Assembly: GCF_002214505.1 (NCBI RefSeq)
Contig: NZ_CP015103.1
Coordinates: 1,674,001-1,738,000, forward strand
From: Thermococcus siculi
GTDB lineage: Archaea; Methanobacteriota_B; Thermococci; Thermococcales; Thermococcaceae
Reading direction: 5' to 3'
DNA: 64,000 bases
Positions 26,582 to 36,112 of this stretch are shown piece by piece. A program made the translations under genes and the position numbers. Position 1 is the stretch's first letter. Each line of letters starts with the position of its first letter. The notes beneath the pieces are model-generated. The model had not been told where the DNA came from. It worked only from the letters and a program-made list of their open reading frames with translations, and made no database searches.

Positions 26582-27592
26582 TCACACCCTCTTCAGGAGG
26601 TTAAACGGGCTTATCCTCTTGTTGGGGTTCCTCACCCCGGGGAGGAGCTCAACGAAGCAGTAGCCAACTCTCTCGCCCTTTGGGTTCAGTATCTCGGCCA
26701 GCAGCTCGAAGTACGCGAGGTTCATCTGGCCGTCCATCAACGCTCTGATGTGGTAGCGTTCTTCCTTAACCCCCGGAAGATAGACGTCCCACCCCATCGA
26801 GAACTTGAAGCCGTTGACCTCCACCACACCCCTGGGAGTGTAGCTGTAGTCCTTCAGCCTGTGAGCGTTGCCGTCTCTATCCACATAGGTTCCGTCGTAA
26901 TAGGAATCCTGGGGAAAGGCGAAGAGCATAACCTCCTCATCGTCGAAGAAGCGGAGCGAGAACCACTCCCAGTGGGTTCTGGGGCCGGTTAGACTGTAAG
27001 GTCCCCACTGCCTGTCGAGCCAGGATTTTCCAGTGACCTCCAGGGTTCTCTCCTCCCCGTCCTCGCGGAGAGTAACCTTCCCCCCAGTGGGCATGTTGGT
27101 GTACGAGTAGTAAACCGTCCTCTGCTTCGGATCTTCGGGAATGCCCATAACGAGAACGCCGTTGTCACCGTGCCAGACCGCGCCCTTTCCATAGTCCAGG
27201 CTCAGGTCGAGTGCAAACTCATCGGCGTTGGTCCTCAACCCCACGCCGTCCTTTCCCTTATGGAGGTACGCCAGGGGAGGGAACTGAAGGTTGGGAAGGT
27301 TTTCAAAGACCTTCTTCTCCCTCAGTGTGAACTTCTGCTTGAAGTAGTGCCTTCCAGTTTGAAAGTCGGTGAAGGCGAGCTGAAGGACGGTGAGCGTTAT
27401 GCCGTAGAGCCTCGCCCTCAGAAGGGTGTACTGGTAGGAGTAGAGCCGCTCGGGATTGTTTTTATCGTTCAGGTAGCCCGTTATGTACCACCAGCCAGAA
27501 ACGCCCTCGTGGGGCGGCCATTCCTCATCAAAATCGCCGTGGTCCTTCTCCCGGTAGGGTATAGTGTATCGCCTTCCCATACAGTTCGCCAT
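26582..27592 (-). CDS. AttH / hydroxyneurosporene-synthase-like (lipocalin-fold) protein
   Basis: 336 residues from the ATG at 27592 (MANCMGRRYT). The TATA TTTTTATC about 25 bases upstream suggests a leaderless start; 27580 is an alternative. It contains the CrtC/AttH-type pattern: GVSGWWYITGYL, AVWHGDNGVLV, EVTGKSWLDRQWG and THWEWFSLRFFDDEEVMLF. These beta-barrel proteins include carotenoid hydratase, but here the partner is a mannosidase, so it may act on a glycan or lipid. Actual substrate unknown. Confidence 0.75.
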   Translation of the reverse strand: MANCMGRRYTIPYREKDHGDFDEEWPPHEGVSGWWYITGYLNDKNNPERLYSYQYTLLRARLYGITLTVLQLAFTDFQTGRHYFKQKFTLREKKVFENLPNLQFPPLAYLHKGKDGVGLRTNADEFALDLSLDYGKGAVWHGDNGVLVMGIPEDPKQRTVYYSYTNMPTGGKVTLREDGEERTLEVTGKSWLDRQWGPYSLTGPRTHWEWFSLRFFDDEEVMLFAFPQDSYYDGTYVDRDGNAHRLKDYSYTPRGVVEVNGFKFSMGWDVYLPGVKEERYHIRALMDGQMNLAYFELLAEILNPKGERVGYCFVELLPGVRNPNKRISPFNLLKRV

Positions 27593-27861
27593 TCTAATAA
27601 TGGCTCTGGATGATAAAAATCTTGGGCTGAACTTCGCTGAGGTTTTGTATGGTTGTGGAGCCAACGGAAAAGTGTCATCTCTCGCGAACCTGACCTCTGT
27701 AACAAAACCTTAGGCCTAGAAGATTCCACCGAGCATTGGCCTATGAGGGTTAAAGAAAAAAACTAAACGCTTCTCTAGAATGCGGGATGTTTGAAAACCT
27801 GGCAAGCATTTGAGGGAAAACTCTCAAAGGGAATGAAAAAGACACAATGAACAAAAAAAGC

Positions 27862-28938
27862 TCACGTAACCCTGTCCAGGCCACTCTTCCTGATGGTATA
27901 GGTGTCCTCGTGCTTTATCGCTCCCTCAGGAATCATCAGCGGGGCATGGATTATGCTGAGCACCATGTTCTCGGCAACTTTGGTGGCCCTCGTTGGAACC
28001 ACTATCGTTGGCATCGGGAGTTCCTCGATGAGAAGGCCGACGCCGTGGGTGTATCCCGCTATGTATGAATCGCCAAAGCCGTTCTCCATGAAAAAGTCCG
28101 AGAGTTTCTTTTCTACGGAGTTCAGGGTTGCCCCAACGCGGGTCTCCTCAAGGGCAATCTGGAGGGCCTTCTCCTTGACCTCGATTGCTCTCTTGACTCT
28201 CTTCCCTGGCTCTCCGACCACGAAGGTTCTCGCTGTGTTTGCGTAGTAGTGGTTCCAGTCGGTTCCGATGACAACGGTTACAACGCCGTTCTCCTTAACC
28301 TTCAAATCCCTGAAGGGCTCGGCGTGTGCCCTTGGAGTTGTTGAAACGTAAACCTTCGGCTCCTCACTCCCGCTGCTCATCAGCTCGCGGTAAACCTCGG
28401 CGGCTATTTCAGTCTCGCTCGCCCCGGGCCTTATGACCTCCTCAGCAACCTTCATGCCCCTCTGGGCTATCTTTCCTGCCTTCATGATGTTCTTTATCTC
28501 CCAAGGCTCTTTTATCATCCTGAGGCTCATTGTAAGATCGAGAATGTCAACGACTTCCACCATCGGATTGAGCCTTTCAAAGAGCTTCAGGAAGAGCAGA
28601 TAGGCGTCCCTCTCGACGCTGAACTCGTGCCCGACCCTCGAAAAGCCGTTGCCGTTCACCCAGGTTACAACGCCGGCCATCAGGTCCTCAACGCGCTGGA
28701 ACTCGCGGACATCCTCAATCCAGCTCCTCCTCTTGAACTCCTCGGCTTCGCCCTTAACGACGTAGACGGTAGGTTCCCCCTCCGCTGGGATGAGAAGGCT
28801 CGGGCGGAGCCACTTGGTTCCGGTGAAATAGATGAAGGTAGAGAGCGTTCTAATGACCGCTCCATCGATGTCGTTCTCCCTCATCAGTTCCTGAAAGCGC
28901 TCGACCCTTTTCCTGAAGATCCTCTCGTCGCCCCTCAA
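27862..28938 (-). CDS. M24-family (Xaa-Pro dipeptidase-like) protein with altered metal ligands
   Basis: 358 residues from TTG at 28938, with GGAGGGATTGAG directly upstream. It has the N-terminal creatinase/prolidase domain and the C-terminal pita-bread fold (EPWEIKNIMKAGKIAQRGM, THGVGLLIEELPMP, IKHEDTYTI). The usual five metal ligands (D, D, H, E, E) are mostly not conserved: the DxG position reads VIG, the second Asp is Asn (YYANTARTF), and the EPG Glu aligns with His (IIHAPL). Only the His and the last Glu remain. A non-peptidase or non-metal function is likely. Overlaps the end of the DUF438 gene operon. Confidence 0.8.
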   Translation of the reverse strand: MRGDERIFRKRVERFQELMRENDIDGAVIRTLSTFIYFTGTKWLRPSLLIPAEGEPTVYVVKGEAEEFKRRSWIEDVREFQRVEDLMAGVVTWVNGNGFSRVGHEFSVERDAYLLFLKLFERLNPMVEVVDILDLTMSLRMIKEPWEIKNIMKAGKIAQRGMKVAEEVIRPGASETEIAAEVYRELMSSGSEEPKVYVSTTPRAHAEPFRDLKVKENGVVTVVIGTDWNHYYANTARTFVVGEPGKRVKRAIEVKEKALQIALEETRVGATLNSVEKKLSDFFMENGFGDSYIAGYTHGVGLLIEELPMPTIVVPTRATKVAENMVLSIIHAPLMIPEGAIKHEDTYTIRKSGLDRVT

Positions 28939-28939
28939 C

Positions 28940-30280
28940 TCAATCCCTCCAGTCGAGAAGGCGCTTCTCGCCCTCTATCTCTTTGTACGGCGCTATGTCC
29001 ATCGTCATCTCGAGCGTTCCAATGTACTCACCGTTTTTGTCAAAGAGCGGCACGTACTTGATGTAGACGTACTTCGGACCGAGCCTGAGCCAGAAGGTCG
29101 CCTCCTTCTTTCTGCCCTCCTTGAATGCCTTGAGTATCTTGTTGACGATGTGGACGCTCTTCGGCGGGTGGCAGAGCTGGACGGGCCTTCCGAGGACGCT
29201 GAGGGAGCGGCCGAATACCCTCTCGCCGGGGGAGAAGAACCTCACCCTGTCGTCCTTGTCTATGAAGGTGACATCAACCGGTAGAGCTTCAAAGATGATC
29301 TTCAGCTCCTCAACGCTCACGTAGCCGGTTCCAAGGTCTATGTCCCCCTCCCTCTCAAGCTCACTCTTGTCGAACTCCAGAGGCTGGCCCTTGAGGGCTT
29401 CCTGAACTTCCTTTGGCAGACCGAGGAGCTGTTCAACGCTCAGCTCGGGATCTATCTCCCATGGGTGAAGGGGCTTAACGTCCTCTCCCGGGTCCCATTC
29501 GGGCGGGTTCACCTTGTAGTAGCCGTACTCATCTTCCTGCATCCTTATGGCCTTCCATTCTCCATCGCTGAGGAGAGCCTTAAGGGTTGGATAGTAGATG
29601 TTGTTTTCCCTGAAGACCATGTCGCTGAGGGCGAAAGATGCCTCGCCGGCCTTGTTCTTGAGGCGCTCGACGAACTCTTCCCAAGGCATATCATCCCTCT
29701 TTCTCAAGAGTTCAGCGAGGTACTTGACCATGAACCTTATCTCGTCGTGCTTCGTCCAGAGAACTGTAGCTATCGCGGTTAAACCCCTCCGCTCGATGTA
29801 CGGGAATGTCAGCATCTCCTCGCGGTTGTAGTGGGTGAAGCCGACCTTCCTTAGGTTGCCCACTATCTCCTCGAGCACCCCTAAAATTTCCTTCCTCATG
29901 CGCTCGTCCTTGGTCGTTGCCAAGGTCCTCACGTAGAGGTTGAGCATCTCGGCGTCTTTCATTATCTCCTTGTTCTCCTGGTAGAGGGTTTTGAGCGGGT
30001 GGCCGTCAGGCAGATCCCTCTCCTCAAGCTCGTCTGTGCCCTTGACGGCCTCCCTGAAGAGTTCGACGTGGAGGTCACACATCTTGGCTATGTCCTTCGC
30101 GGAAATACCTTCCTTAACCAGCTCCTGCTCGATGAGCGGTATCTCCAGGGGAGATATGCCACTGAGGACTGTTCTGAACTCTTCCTTCAGGTCTTCAACC
30201 TTCTCTCCCTCGTGGATTCTAAGGAGCAGCTTCTTCAGCTGTTCCTTCTTGTATTCGCGATTGTTCAGTAACTCGGTCAT
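28940..30280 (-). CDS. DUF438 / hemerythrin-like / PAS domain protein
   Basis: 446 residues. The N-terminal DUF438 domain (residues 1-85) is helical. The middle part (about 90-240) is hemerythrin-like, with His and Glu in KVGFTHYNREEMLTFPYIER, LWTKHDEIRFMVKYL and FRENNIYYPTL. The C-terminal PAS domain (about 325-440) has LPVDVTFIDKDDRVRFFSPGERVFGR. This architecture is linked to oxygen or nitric oxide sensing and Fe-S repair in anaerobes. It is divergent from the TusA-like gene and co-transcribed with the M24 gene downstream. Confidence 0.88.
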   Translation of the reverse strand: MTELLNNREYKKEQLKKLLLRIHEGEKVEDLKEEFRTVLSGISPLEIPLIEQELVKEGISAKDIAKMCDLHVELFREAVKGTDELEERDLPDGHPLKTLYQENKEIMKDAEMLNLYVRTLATTKDERMRKEILGVLEEIVGNLRKVGFTHYNREEMLTFPYIERRGLTAIATVLWTKHDEIRFMVKYLAELLRKRDDMPWEEFVERLKNKAGEASFALSDMVFRENNIYYPTLKALLSDGEWKAIRMQEDEYGYYKVNPPEWDPGEDVKPLHPWEIDPELSVEQLLGLPKEVQEALKGQPLEFDKSELEREGDIDLGTGYVSVEELKIIFEALPVDVTFIDKDDRVRFFSPGERVFGRSLSVLGRPVQLCHPPKSVHIVNKILKAFKEGRKKEATFWLRLGPKYVYIKYVPLFDKNGEYIGTLEMTMDIAPYKEIEGEKRLLDWRD

Positions 30281-30294
30281 CTTTAATCACCTTC

Positions 30295-30308
30295 ATGACG
30301 AGTGTCAT
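30295..30308. promoter_or_regulatory. Inverted repeat ATGAC-n4-GTCAT upstream of DUF438 gene
   Basis: A perfect 5-4-5 palindrome (ATGACGAGTGTCAT) lies 15-28 bases before the DUF438 start, just downstream of its TATA. GTCATA half-sites recur after the TATA of the 30393 gene (30367-30374) and before the HTH gene (30889-30902, GTCA-n6-TGAC). A shared repressor site is plausible. Confidence 0.4.
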
Positions 30309-30315
30309 ATCAGCA

Positions 30316-30324
30316 GTTTATAAG
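30316..30324 (-). promoter_or_regulatory. TATA box of DUF438 gene
   Basis: On the minus strand CTTATAAAC lies about 36-44 bases upstream of the ATG at 30280. The palindromic site 30295-30308 lies between it and the start codon. Confidence 0.5.
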
Positions 30325-30350
30325 CATTGTTGGTCAAATTTGCCCAGAAA

Positions 30351-30360
30351 CGTTTATATG
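30351..30360 (+). promoter_or_regulatory. TATA box of TusA-like gene 30393
   Basis: CGTTTATATG lies 33-42 bases upstream of the ATG at 30393. It is followed by GTCATATC and the ribosome site AGGTGAAG. Confidence 0.55.
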
Positions 30361-30392
30361 CCAGGCGTCATATCGAGGATAGGTGAAGAAAC

Positions 30393-30869
30393 ATGATGCT
30401 CGACGTTCGTGGATTGAAGGCGCCTCAACCGGCGGTTATGATAATAGAGGCCCTTGGAAAGCTCAAAACCGGGGAAACGCTCGAAGTTATAGGAGACAAG
30501 CCCTTCGTTGACCTGCTTCCAAAGCTTGAGGAAGCTGGCTACGGGATCGAGGTCAAAGAGGTTGCCGGCTTCTTCGTGCTTAGGGTTACTAAAACGGAGA
30601 ACTCGCAGGAACTCAACATGGAGGTCAAGGAATGCGACGATAAGCTGGAAGAGATAACCGAGGACACCAACGTGGCGAAGCTCCTCAAGGCCTATCCCGA
30701 ATCGCTGAAGATACTCGTAAAGTACGGCTTCTCACCCCTTGAGAACCCGGTCATGAGAAAGACCCTCGCGAGAACGATAACTCTAAAGGGAGCCAAGAAG
30801 CTCCTCGGGATGAGCGATGAGAAGTTCAAGGCCATGATGGAAGAGTTGAAGGCCCTGGAGAGGGCCTGA
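30393..30869 (+). CDS. TusA-like (DUF2249) + DUF1858 protein without the sulfur-relay cysteine
   Basis: 158 residues. The N-terminal 70 residues are a TusA-like fold: LDVRGLKAPQPAVMIIEALGKLKTGETLEVIGD. The catalytic Cys of TusA (C-P-x-P) is replaced by Ala (KAPQP), so sulfur transfer of the classic type is unlikely, which fits DUF2249. The C-terminal 60 residues are DUF1858 (NVAKLLKAYPESLKILVKYGFSPLENPVMRKT), seen next to hemerythrin and DUF438 proteins. The gene is divergent from the DUF438 protein, pointing to one pathway, probably redox or NO stress. Confidence 0.8.
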   Translation: MMLDVRGLKAPQPAVMIIEALGKLKTGETLEVIGDKPFVDLLPKLEEAGYGIEVKEVAGFFVLRVTKTENSQELNMEVKECDDKLEEITEDTNVAKLLKAYPESLKILVKYGFSPLENPVMRKTLARTITLKGAKKLLGMSDEKFKAMMEELKALERA

Positions 30870-30903
30870 ACCCTTAAATATTTCAGCCGTCATAGTGGTG
30901 ACC

Positions 30904-31290
30904 ATGAAGACCAACGCCTTTGAAGTGGCCTCACGCTACGTTTATCCTTCTTTGAGGAGGCGGCTCGTTGAAGTGCTCCGCGAGAGGGGCTTAAAGCAGA
31001 CAGAAATAGCGGAACTGCTCCACATCACCCAGTCGGCGGTTTCGCGCTACCTCAGGATGGACAGGGGGGCGCTGATAGACATCTCGGCCTTTCCAGACGT
31101 GGACGGGGAGATCAAGGCCCTCGCGGACAGAATAATCGAGGAAAAACCCGGAGAGTACGAGATTCACTCGGAGCTGGTGAAGCTCTCGCTCGAGTTCCTC
31201 GGGAAGGGCTACGCATGCTCCTTCCACTTCCAGATCGACCCCGAGATAAATCCTGCCGAATGCCGCATCTGCATCGAGCTTTTTGGATGA
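30904..31290 (+). CDS. HTH transcriptional regulator with C-terminal cysteines
   Basis: 128 residues from the ATG at 30904 with GGTGACC upstream; an in-frame GTG at 30895 is not favoured. The Xre-like HTH is LKQTEIAELLHITQSAVSRYL (residues about 32-52). The C-terminal part carries cysteines in GYACSFHFQI and AECRICIELFG that could bind metal or an Fe-S cluster. Its promoter and those of the two genes upstream share GTCAT half-sites, so it may regulate them. Confidence 0.8.
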   Translation: MKTNAFEVASRYVYPSLRRRLVEVLRERGLKQTEIAELLHITQSAVSRYLRMDRGALIDISAFPDVDGEIKALADRIIEEKPGEYEIHSELVKLSLEFLGKGYACSFHFQIDPEINPAECRICIELFG

Positions 31291-31423
31291 TCGAAGATTG
31301 CTACCGTCGGATGTATCCCAAAACTATTCTCCTTTCCCTATCTCCTGAACGGAACGGTAAGAAACGTTCGTTTCAGGGAATCCCTAATTAACCCCCGGCA
31401 CTTACCATTCGACGGTGGGGCCA

Positions 31424-32218
31424 ATGAAGTTCAAGTGGTTCGCCGTGGTGGTGCTTGTTATAGACGTCATCGCAATAGCCATGTTGGTCGGGGCGTACAT
31501 GGGTGGCGACGATAGGGCGGGAGTACATTCCACCGCAGAGACCGCCGTGCCCGCCTTGGCGCTCTACACGACACCCACTGGACCAGTAAAGCTGATCGAC
31601 GGAGAAATCGTTGGGGACGTTGAAGCAAGGAATGCAAGCGTTAGGGTGTTCCACTTCAACGGTTCCGGATACATAGACCTTAGCAACGCCCTCGATGGGA
31701 TTGGGGAACTCAGAGAGGGTTCAATTTCGATGGTCTTTCGCTACGAGGAGACGGGTCAGAACGTGCTGCCGATACTCTACATCGGCGATAAAGAGGGGAA
31801 AAGTCTCTTCGTAATCGAAATTGGGCACCGGGGAGAGCACAACAGAAAACTCTATGTCACGTGGATTCCGGAGGGAGACAAACCGGCACTCTGCTTCGAC
31901 AGCGGCTTCAACCTGAAGCCCGGACGGTGGTACCACCTCGTCGTTGTGAGCGAAGACGGCAACACGGCATACCTGAACGGCCGTGAGATGACGTGGAGGC
32001 ACTACAACTTCGGGAACGAGAGCATGAGGCTCTTCTTCGGCGATATTCCCGGGAAGGAGCTTTTTGCCCTCGGCTACGGGAAGACGGCCGACTCGATAAC
32101 GCCGGACTTCCTCTACTTCCACGGGGATATAGCGGATCTGAGGGTTTACCCATGGCCCCTCAGCACGGGAGAGGTTAGGGAACTCCTGGAGGAGATCAGG
32201 GCATCGGCCCGAAGTTGA
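31424..32218 (+). CDS. Secreted LamG/concanavalin-like domain protein
   Basis: 264 residues from the ATG at 31424 (GGTGGGG upstream). The N-terminal membrane helix (about residues 5-24) is followed by a LamG-type jelly roll: FNGSGYIDLSNALDGI, GSISMVFRYE, LKPGRWYHLVVVSEDGNTAYLNGREM and GDIADLRVYPWPLSTGEVREL. Such domains bind glycans. Anchored at the outer cell face. No operon partner. Confidence 0.82.
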   Translation: MKFKWFAVVVLVIDVIAIAMLVGAYMGGDDRAGVHSTAETAVPALALYTTPTGPVKLIDGEIVGDVEARNASVRVFHFNGSGYIDLSNALDGIGELREGSISMVFRYEETGQNVLPILYIGDKEGKSLFVIEIGHRGEHNRKLYVTWIPEGDKPALCFDSGFNLKPGRWYHLVVVSEDGNTAYLNGREMTWRHYNFGNESMRLFFGDIPGKELFALGYGKTADSITPDFLYFHGDIADLRVYPWPLSTGEVRELLEEIRASARS

Positions 32219-32233
32219 ACCATTTCCCTTTAT

Positions 32234-33250
32234 TCACCCAAACAGCTCCTCGTAGGCGATGTAGCCGTATCTCTTTAGTTCTTCCCTTGGTATAAAGCGA
32301 AGTGCGGCAGAGTTTATGCAGTAGCGCTTTCCCGTTGGGGTCGGCTCGTCGAAGACGTGGCCCAGGTGGGAATCGGCGAATCTGCTCCTGACTTCCCTTC
32401 CGCAGAGGAAGCCCTCGCACTCCTCAGCCTCAATAATTGCCCACTCCTCGAGGGGTTTTGTAAAGCTTGGCCAGCCAGTTCCAGAGTCGTATTTGTCAAG
32501 GGAGCTGAAGAGCGGCTCTCCTGAAACCACGTCAACGTATATGCCTTCCTCGTGGTTGTCCCAGTACTCGTTGCGGAAAGGTGGCTCAGTATCGCCGAGC
32601 TGCGTAACCCTGTACTGGATGGGCGTTAGCAGGTTTCTAAGCTCGGAATCGCCCGGCTTCACGTAGCCGAGCCAGTAGCGTTCCCTCTCCGGAAAGAGTC
32701 GGAAGTACCTGTTTTTCTCCCAGACGGACTTTATGAAGCCCATCCTCCCAGAGTAGAGTTTGTAGTGTTTGTAGTTCGTCTCAAAGCGGAAGTAGTAGCC
32801 CTGGTGGTAGTCTTCGGCCGGATAGAACTCCCCAGCGGGGAGAATCTCCGTGACTATCGGCCCGTCGAATATTCCCGAAAGCTCAAGCCGTCTCCTTGAT
32901 TCCTCCGCGAGTTCCCTCTGACTCTCGTTGAGATAGAATATAGCCGTCCTGTACTGCTCTCCCCTGTCCGCGAACTGGCCGTAGGGATCCGTGGGGTCTA
33001 TGTTCCGCCAGAAGACCTCCAGCAATCTTTCGTAGGAAATCCTTGAGGGGTCGTAGATTACCTTCACCGCCTCGCGGTGACCGGTTTCTCCCGTTGAGAC
33101 GAGTTCGTAGGTCGGGTTCTCGACCCATCCCCCTGTGTAGCCGGAAATAGCTTCAATCACTCCCGGAAGTCTCTCAAAGGCCTCCTCCATGCACCAGAAG
33201 CAGCCTCCGGCGAAGATGGCAGTTCGAGGTTCGTTCTCGATGGTTTTCAT
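32234..33250 (-). CDS. msrAB: Bifunctional peptide methionine sulfoxide reductase MsrA-MsrB
   Basis: 338 residues. The MsrA part (residues about 10-170) has catalytic Cys17 in [11 protein letters not shown] and the [10 protein letters not shown] segment. The MsrB part (about 200-330) has [36 protein letters not shown] with the catalytic Cys, and no Zn-binding CxxC pairs. It repairs oxidised methionine in both S and R forms. A single gene, divergent from the ferredoxin oxidoreductase; fits the antioxidant content of the window. Confidence 0.95.
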   Translation of the reverse strand: MKTIENEPRTAIFAGGCFWCMEEAFERLPGVIEAISGYTGGWVENPTYELVSTGETGHREAVKVIYDPSRISYERLLEVFWRNIDPTDPYGQFADRGEQYRTAIFYLNESQRELAEESRRRLELSGIFDGPIVTEILPAGEFYPAEDYHQGYYFRFETNYKHYKLYSGRMGFIKSVWEKNRYFRLFPERERYWLGYVKPGDSELRNLLTPIQYRVTQLGDTEPPFRNEYWDNHEEGIYVDVVSGEPLFSSLDKYDSGTGWPSFTKPLEEWAIIEAEECEGFLCGREVRSRFADSHLGHVFDEPTPTGKRYCINSAALRFIPREELKRYGYIAYEELFG

Positions 33251-33323
33251 TTCTCATCTCCAACCCCAATACGCCGGAAATCTTTATATAGTTTTGCGCA
33301 CTACTACATATCGGTGGTTAAAG

Positions 33324-33464
33324 ATGGTCAAAATTGTCCCAAAATCTGCCCGAAAGGGTTTTCGATTTGTACTCGAGAGGATAGCGAGGCTGGTTGATAT
33401 GAAGCCTATCGAAAAGAGCCATGAGAAACCGGCCCCGGAAGTGGTGCCCCATGACAGAGTTTAA
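33324..33464 (+). CDS. Small basic protein before the 2-oxoacid oxidoreductase
   Basis: 46 residues (MVKIVPKSARKGFRFVLERI, then basic residues, ending VVPHDRV). The end overlaps the next gene by 14 bases in another frame, suggesting translational coupling. A TTTATATAG TATA lies about 40 bases upstream (33283-33291). It could be an accessory subunit or leader peptide. No family recognised. Confidence 0.5.
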   Translation: MVKIVPKSARKGFRFVLERIARLVDMKPIEKSHEKPAPEVVPHDRV

Positions 33465-35163
33465 GGGGGACGTTTCGATAGTCCTGGGCGGAGCGGCCGG
33501 TCAGGGGATCCAGACGGTCGAGGGAATCCTCACCTACGCCCTCAAGAAGTCCGGCTACCACGTCTATGCAAACAAGGAGTACATGTCCCGCGTCAGGGGC
33601 GGAATCAACACGACGGAGATACGCGTTTCTTCAAGACGCGTCAGGGCCTTCGTTAAGAGGATAGACATTCTCGTACCCTTCAAGCAGGGTGTCCTGAGCT
33701 GGGTTGAGGACAGACTGGACGAGAACACAGTGGTCCTCGGGGAGAGGGAGAACGTCGAGGAGAGCTTTCTCGGAAAGGTAAACCTCGTAGAAGTGCCTCT
33801 CACGAGAATGGCCCTGGAAACGGGGAGTCAGCTCTACCTCAACACGACGGCAGCAGGCTTAATAGTCGGCCTCTTCCACGGGGACTTCTCTGCCATTGAA
33901 GAGTACATAAGAAAGCGCTTCGGCTCAAAAGGCGAGAACGTGGTGAGGAAGAACATTGAAGCGGCGAAAAAGGGCTACGACCTTGGAGTTAGGCTCTGCG
34001 AAGAGGGAACGATAAGGGTAGAGGTGGAGCGCGATGAGAGTGTCAGGGACGAGGTCCTCCTCACGGGGACGGAGGCGGTTGGCATAGGTGCCCTGGCGGG
34101 GGGCATGAACTTCCTCAGCTTCTACCCCATGAGTCCGTCAACTGGAGTCTCTACCTTTGCCGCCCAGCACGCGGAGGAGTTTGAGATAGTCGTCGAGCAG
34201 GTCGAGGACGAGATTTCGGCGATAAACATGGCCTTAGGGGCGTGGTACGCTGGAGCGAGGGCGATGGTGAGCACCTCGGGAGGCGGCTTCGCCCTCATGA
34301 GCGAGGCGATAAGCTTAGCCGGAATGGCCGAGAACCCCGTTGTGGTTCACCTCGCCCAGAGACCGGGGCCGGCAACGGGCCTTCCGACGAGGACTATGCA
34401 GGGCGACCTGAACCTCGTCCTCTACGCCGGCCACGGCGACTTCCCGAGGATAATCCTCGCCCCGGGAAGCCTTAAGGAGGCGTTCTATCTCACGGCGGAG
34501 GCATTCAACCTGGCCGACAAATACCAGGTGCCGGTCATAATCCTGACCGATCAGTACTTCGTTGACACCTACTACAACCTCCCTGCCCCGGACGTTGAGA
34601 AGGTCAAGTTCGAGCGCCACATAGTTGAGGCGAAGCCCGGTTACAGGAGGTACGAACTGACTGAGGACGGAATCTCGCCGAGGGCCGTTCCGGGCTACGG
34701 CGAGGACGTCGTGATAGCCAACGGCAACGAGCACGACGAGTGGGGCGACGTTACTGAGGACGCCGAACTGACAATAAAGATGCAGGAGAAGAGAGCTATA
34801 AAGAAGCTCGAAACCATAAAGAGGAACGCACCGCTGCCGAAGCTGATAGGGAGTGAGAACGCCGAGTACCTCGTCATAGCCTGGGGTTCAACGCTCCACG
34901 TGGTTGAGGAAGCACTCCAAAAGCTCGGGAGGGAAGACGTTGCCCTGCTCCACTTCAGCTGGCTCTACCCGCTCAACCCCGAGACCAAGAAGTTCTTCGA
35001 GGGCAAAACCGTAATCGCCGTGGAGAACAACATCACCGGCCAGTTCGCGGAGCTTCTGAAGAAGGAGTTCGGCGTTGAGGTTCAGCATAAGGTTCTGAAG
35101 TACGACGGGAGGCCGTTCTCGGTTGAAGAGGTTCTTGAGACCCTCAAGGGGGTGATAGAATGA
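33451..35163 (+). CDS. 2-oxoacid:ferredoxin oxidoreductase, fused gamma-alpha subunit
   Basis: 570 residues from the ATG at 33451 (GGTG upstream). The N-terminal gamma domain (residues 1-180) has [39 protein letters not shown]. The alpha domain follows ([64 protein letters not shown]). With the beta subunit it oxidatively decarboxylates 2-oxoacids (KorA or OorA-like), passing electrons to ferredoxin and forming acyl-CoA. Start of beta overlaps the stop (ATGA). Confidence 0.93.
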   Translation: MTEFKGDVSIVLGGAAGQGIQTVEGILTYALKKSGYHVYANKEYMSRVRGGINTTEIRVSSRRVRAFVKRIDILVPFKQGVLSWVEDRLDENTVVLGERENVEESFLGKVNLVEVPLTRMALETGSQLYLNTTAAGLIVGLFHGDFSAIEEYIRKRFGSKGENVVRKNIEAAKKGYDLGVRLCEEGTIRVEVERDESVRDEVLLTGTEAVGIGALAGGMNFLSFYPMSPSTGVSTFAAQHAEEFEIVVEQVEDEISAINMALGAWYAGARAMVSTSGGGFALMSEAISLAGMAENPVVVHLAQRPGPATGLPTRTMQGDLNLVLYAGHGDFPRIILAPGSLKEAFYLTAEAFNLADKYQVPVIILTDQYFVDTYYNLPAPDVEKVKFERHIVEAKPGYRRYELTEDGISPRAVPGYGEDVVIANGNEHDEWGDVTEDAELTIKMQEKRAIKKLETIKRNAPLPKLIGSENAEYLVIAWGSTLHVVEEALQKLGREDVALLHFSWLYPLNPETKKFFEGKTVIAVENNITGQFAELLKKEFGVEVQHKVLKYDGRPFSVEEVLETLKGVIE

Positions 35164-36044
35164 ACGTTCAACTTCCAACGGGCAGGGAGCTATTCGAGCC
35201 GAAGAGGCCGGGAAGCCAGGACATAGCCTGGTGCCCAGGATGTGGGAACTTCGGCATAAGGAACATCCTTATCTCGGCCTTGGCGGAACTTGAGCTGAAG
35301 CCCACTGAGGTGGCGATCATCAGCGGTATCGGCCAGGCCGCCAAGATGCCCCACTACATCAACGCCAACGGTTACCACACGCTCCACGGCAGGGCCATCC
35401 CGATAGCGACCGGCGTCAAGGCGGCGAATCCCCAACTGACAGTCATCGCCGAGGGCGGAGACGGAGATATGTACGCCGAGGGCGGAAACCACCTGCTCCA
35501 CGCCATAAGGAGGAACCCCGACATAACCGTCCTCATCCACGACAACCAAATATATGGCCTCACGAAGGGGCAGGCCTCCCCCACCACGATGCCGGGCATG
35601 AAAACCCCCACGCAACCGTGGGGGGTCTTTGAGGAACCCTTCAACCCGGTCGCTCTGGCCATAGCCCTCGACGCCTCCTTCGTCGCGAGAACCTTCATGG
35701 GCTACTTCAAGGAGAGCGTGGAGATAATCAAGAAGGCGATCCAGCACAGGGGCCTCGCGATAGTGGACATCCTCCATCCGTGCGTTAGCTTCAACAAGGT
35801 GAACACCTACGCCTGGTACAGGGAGCACACCTACTGGATGGAGGACCACGATCCCTACGACAGGGAGGCGGCGTTTAGACGAGCAATAGAGCGCGACCCG
35901 CTCCCGCTTGGAATATTCTACATCAACGAGAAGCCGACCTTCGAGGATCAGGTTCCCGCGTACAGAAACGACAGGACGCCGCTCTGGAAGAGGGAGCCGA
36001 AGCTTGAGCTGGTGAAGCGGTTCTTCGAGGAGAAAAAGCTCTGA
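35160..36044 (+). CDS. 2-oxoacid:ferredoxin oxidoreductase, beta subunit
   Basis: 294 residues. TPP-binding features: [35 protein letters not shown], and [18 protein letters not shown]. The Cys pair in WCPGCGNFG could bind a [4Fe-4S] cluster with later cysteines ([18 protein letters not shown]). It completes the alpha-gamma fusion at 33451. The substrate (2-oxoglutarate, pyruvate or another) cannot be fixed from sequence. Confidence 0.93.
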   Translation: MNVQLPTGRELFEPKRPGSQDIAWCPGCGNFGIRNILISALAELELKPTEVAIISGIGQAAKMPHYINANGYHTLHGRAIPIATGVKAANPQLTVIAEGGDGDMYAEGGNHLLHAIRRNPDITVLIHDNQIYGLTKGQASPTTMPGMKTPTQPWGVFEEPFNPVALAIALDASFVARTFMGYFKESVEIIKKAIQHRGLAIVDILHPCVSFNKVNTYAWYREHTYWMEDHDPYDREAAFRRAIERDPLPLGIFYINEKPTFEDQVPAYRNDRTPLWKREPKLELVKRFFEEKKL

Positions 36045-36112
36045 AGTACCCTGAGAGGCTCTCTTTTTTATCCTGCTTTCGGATAATAGAAAATGGATTC
36101 GATGTGTGCGTT

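Noticed and set aside
27593-27720. Possible C/D-box-like small RNA (GGATGAT with CTGA) before the M24 gene region
   Set aside because: The boxes do not match RUGAUGA, and no paired inner boxes or closing stem were seen.
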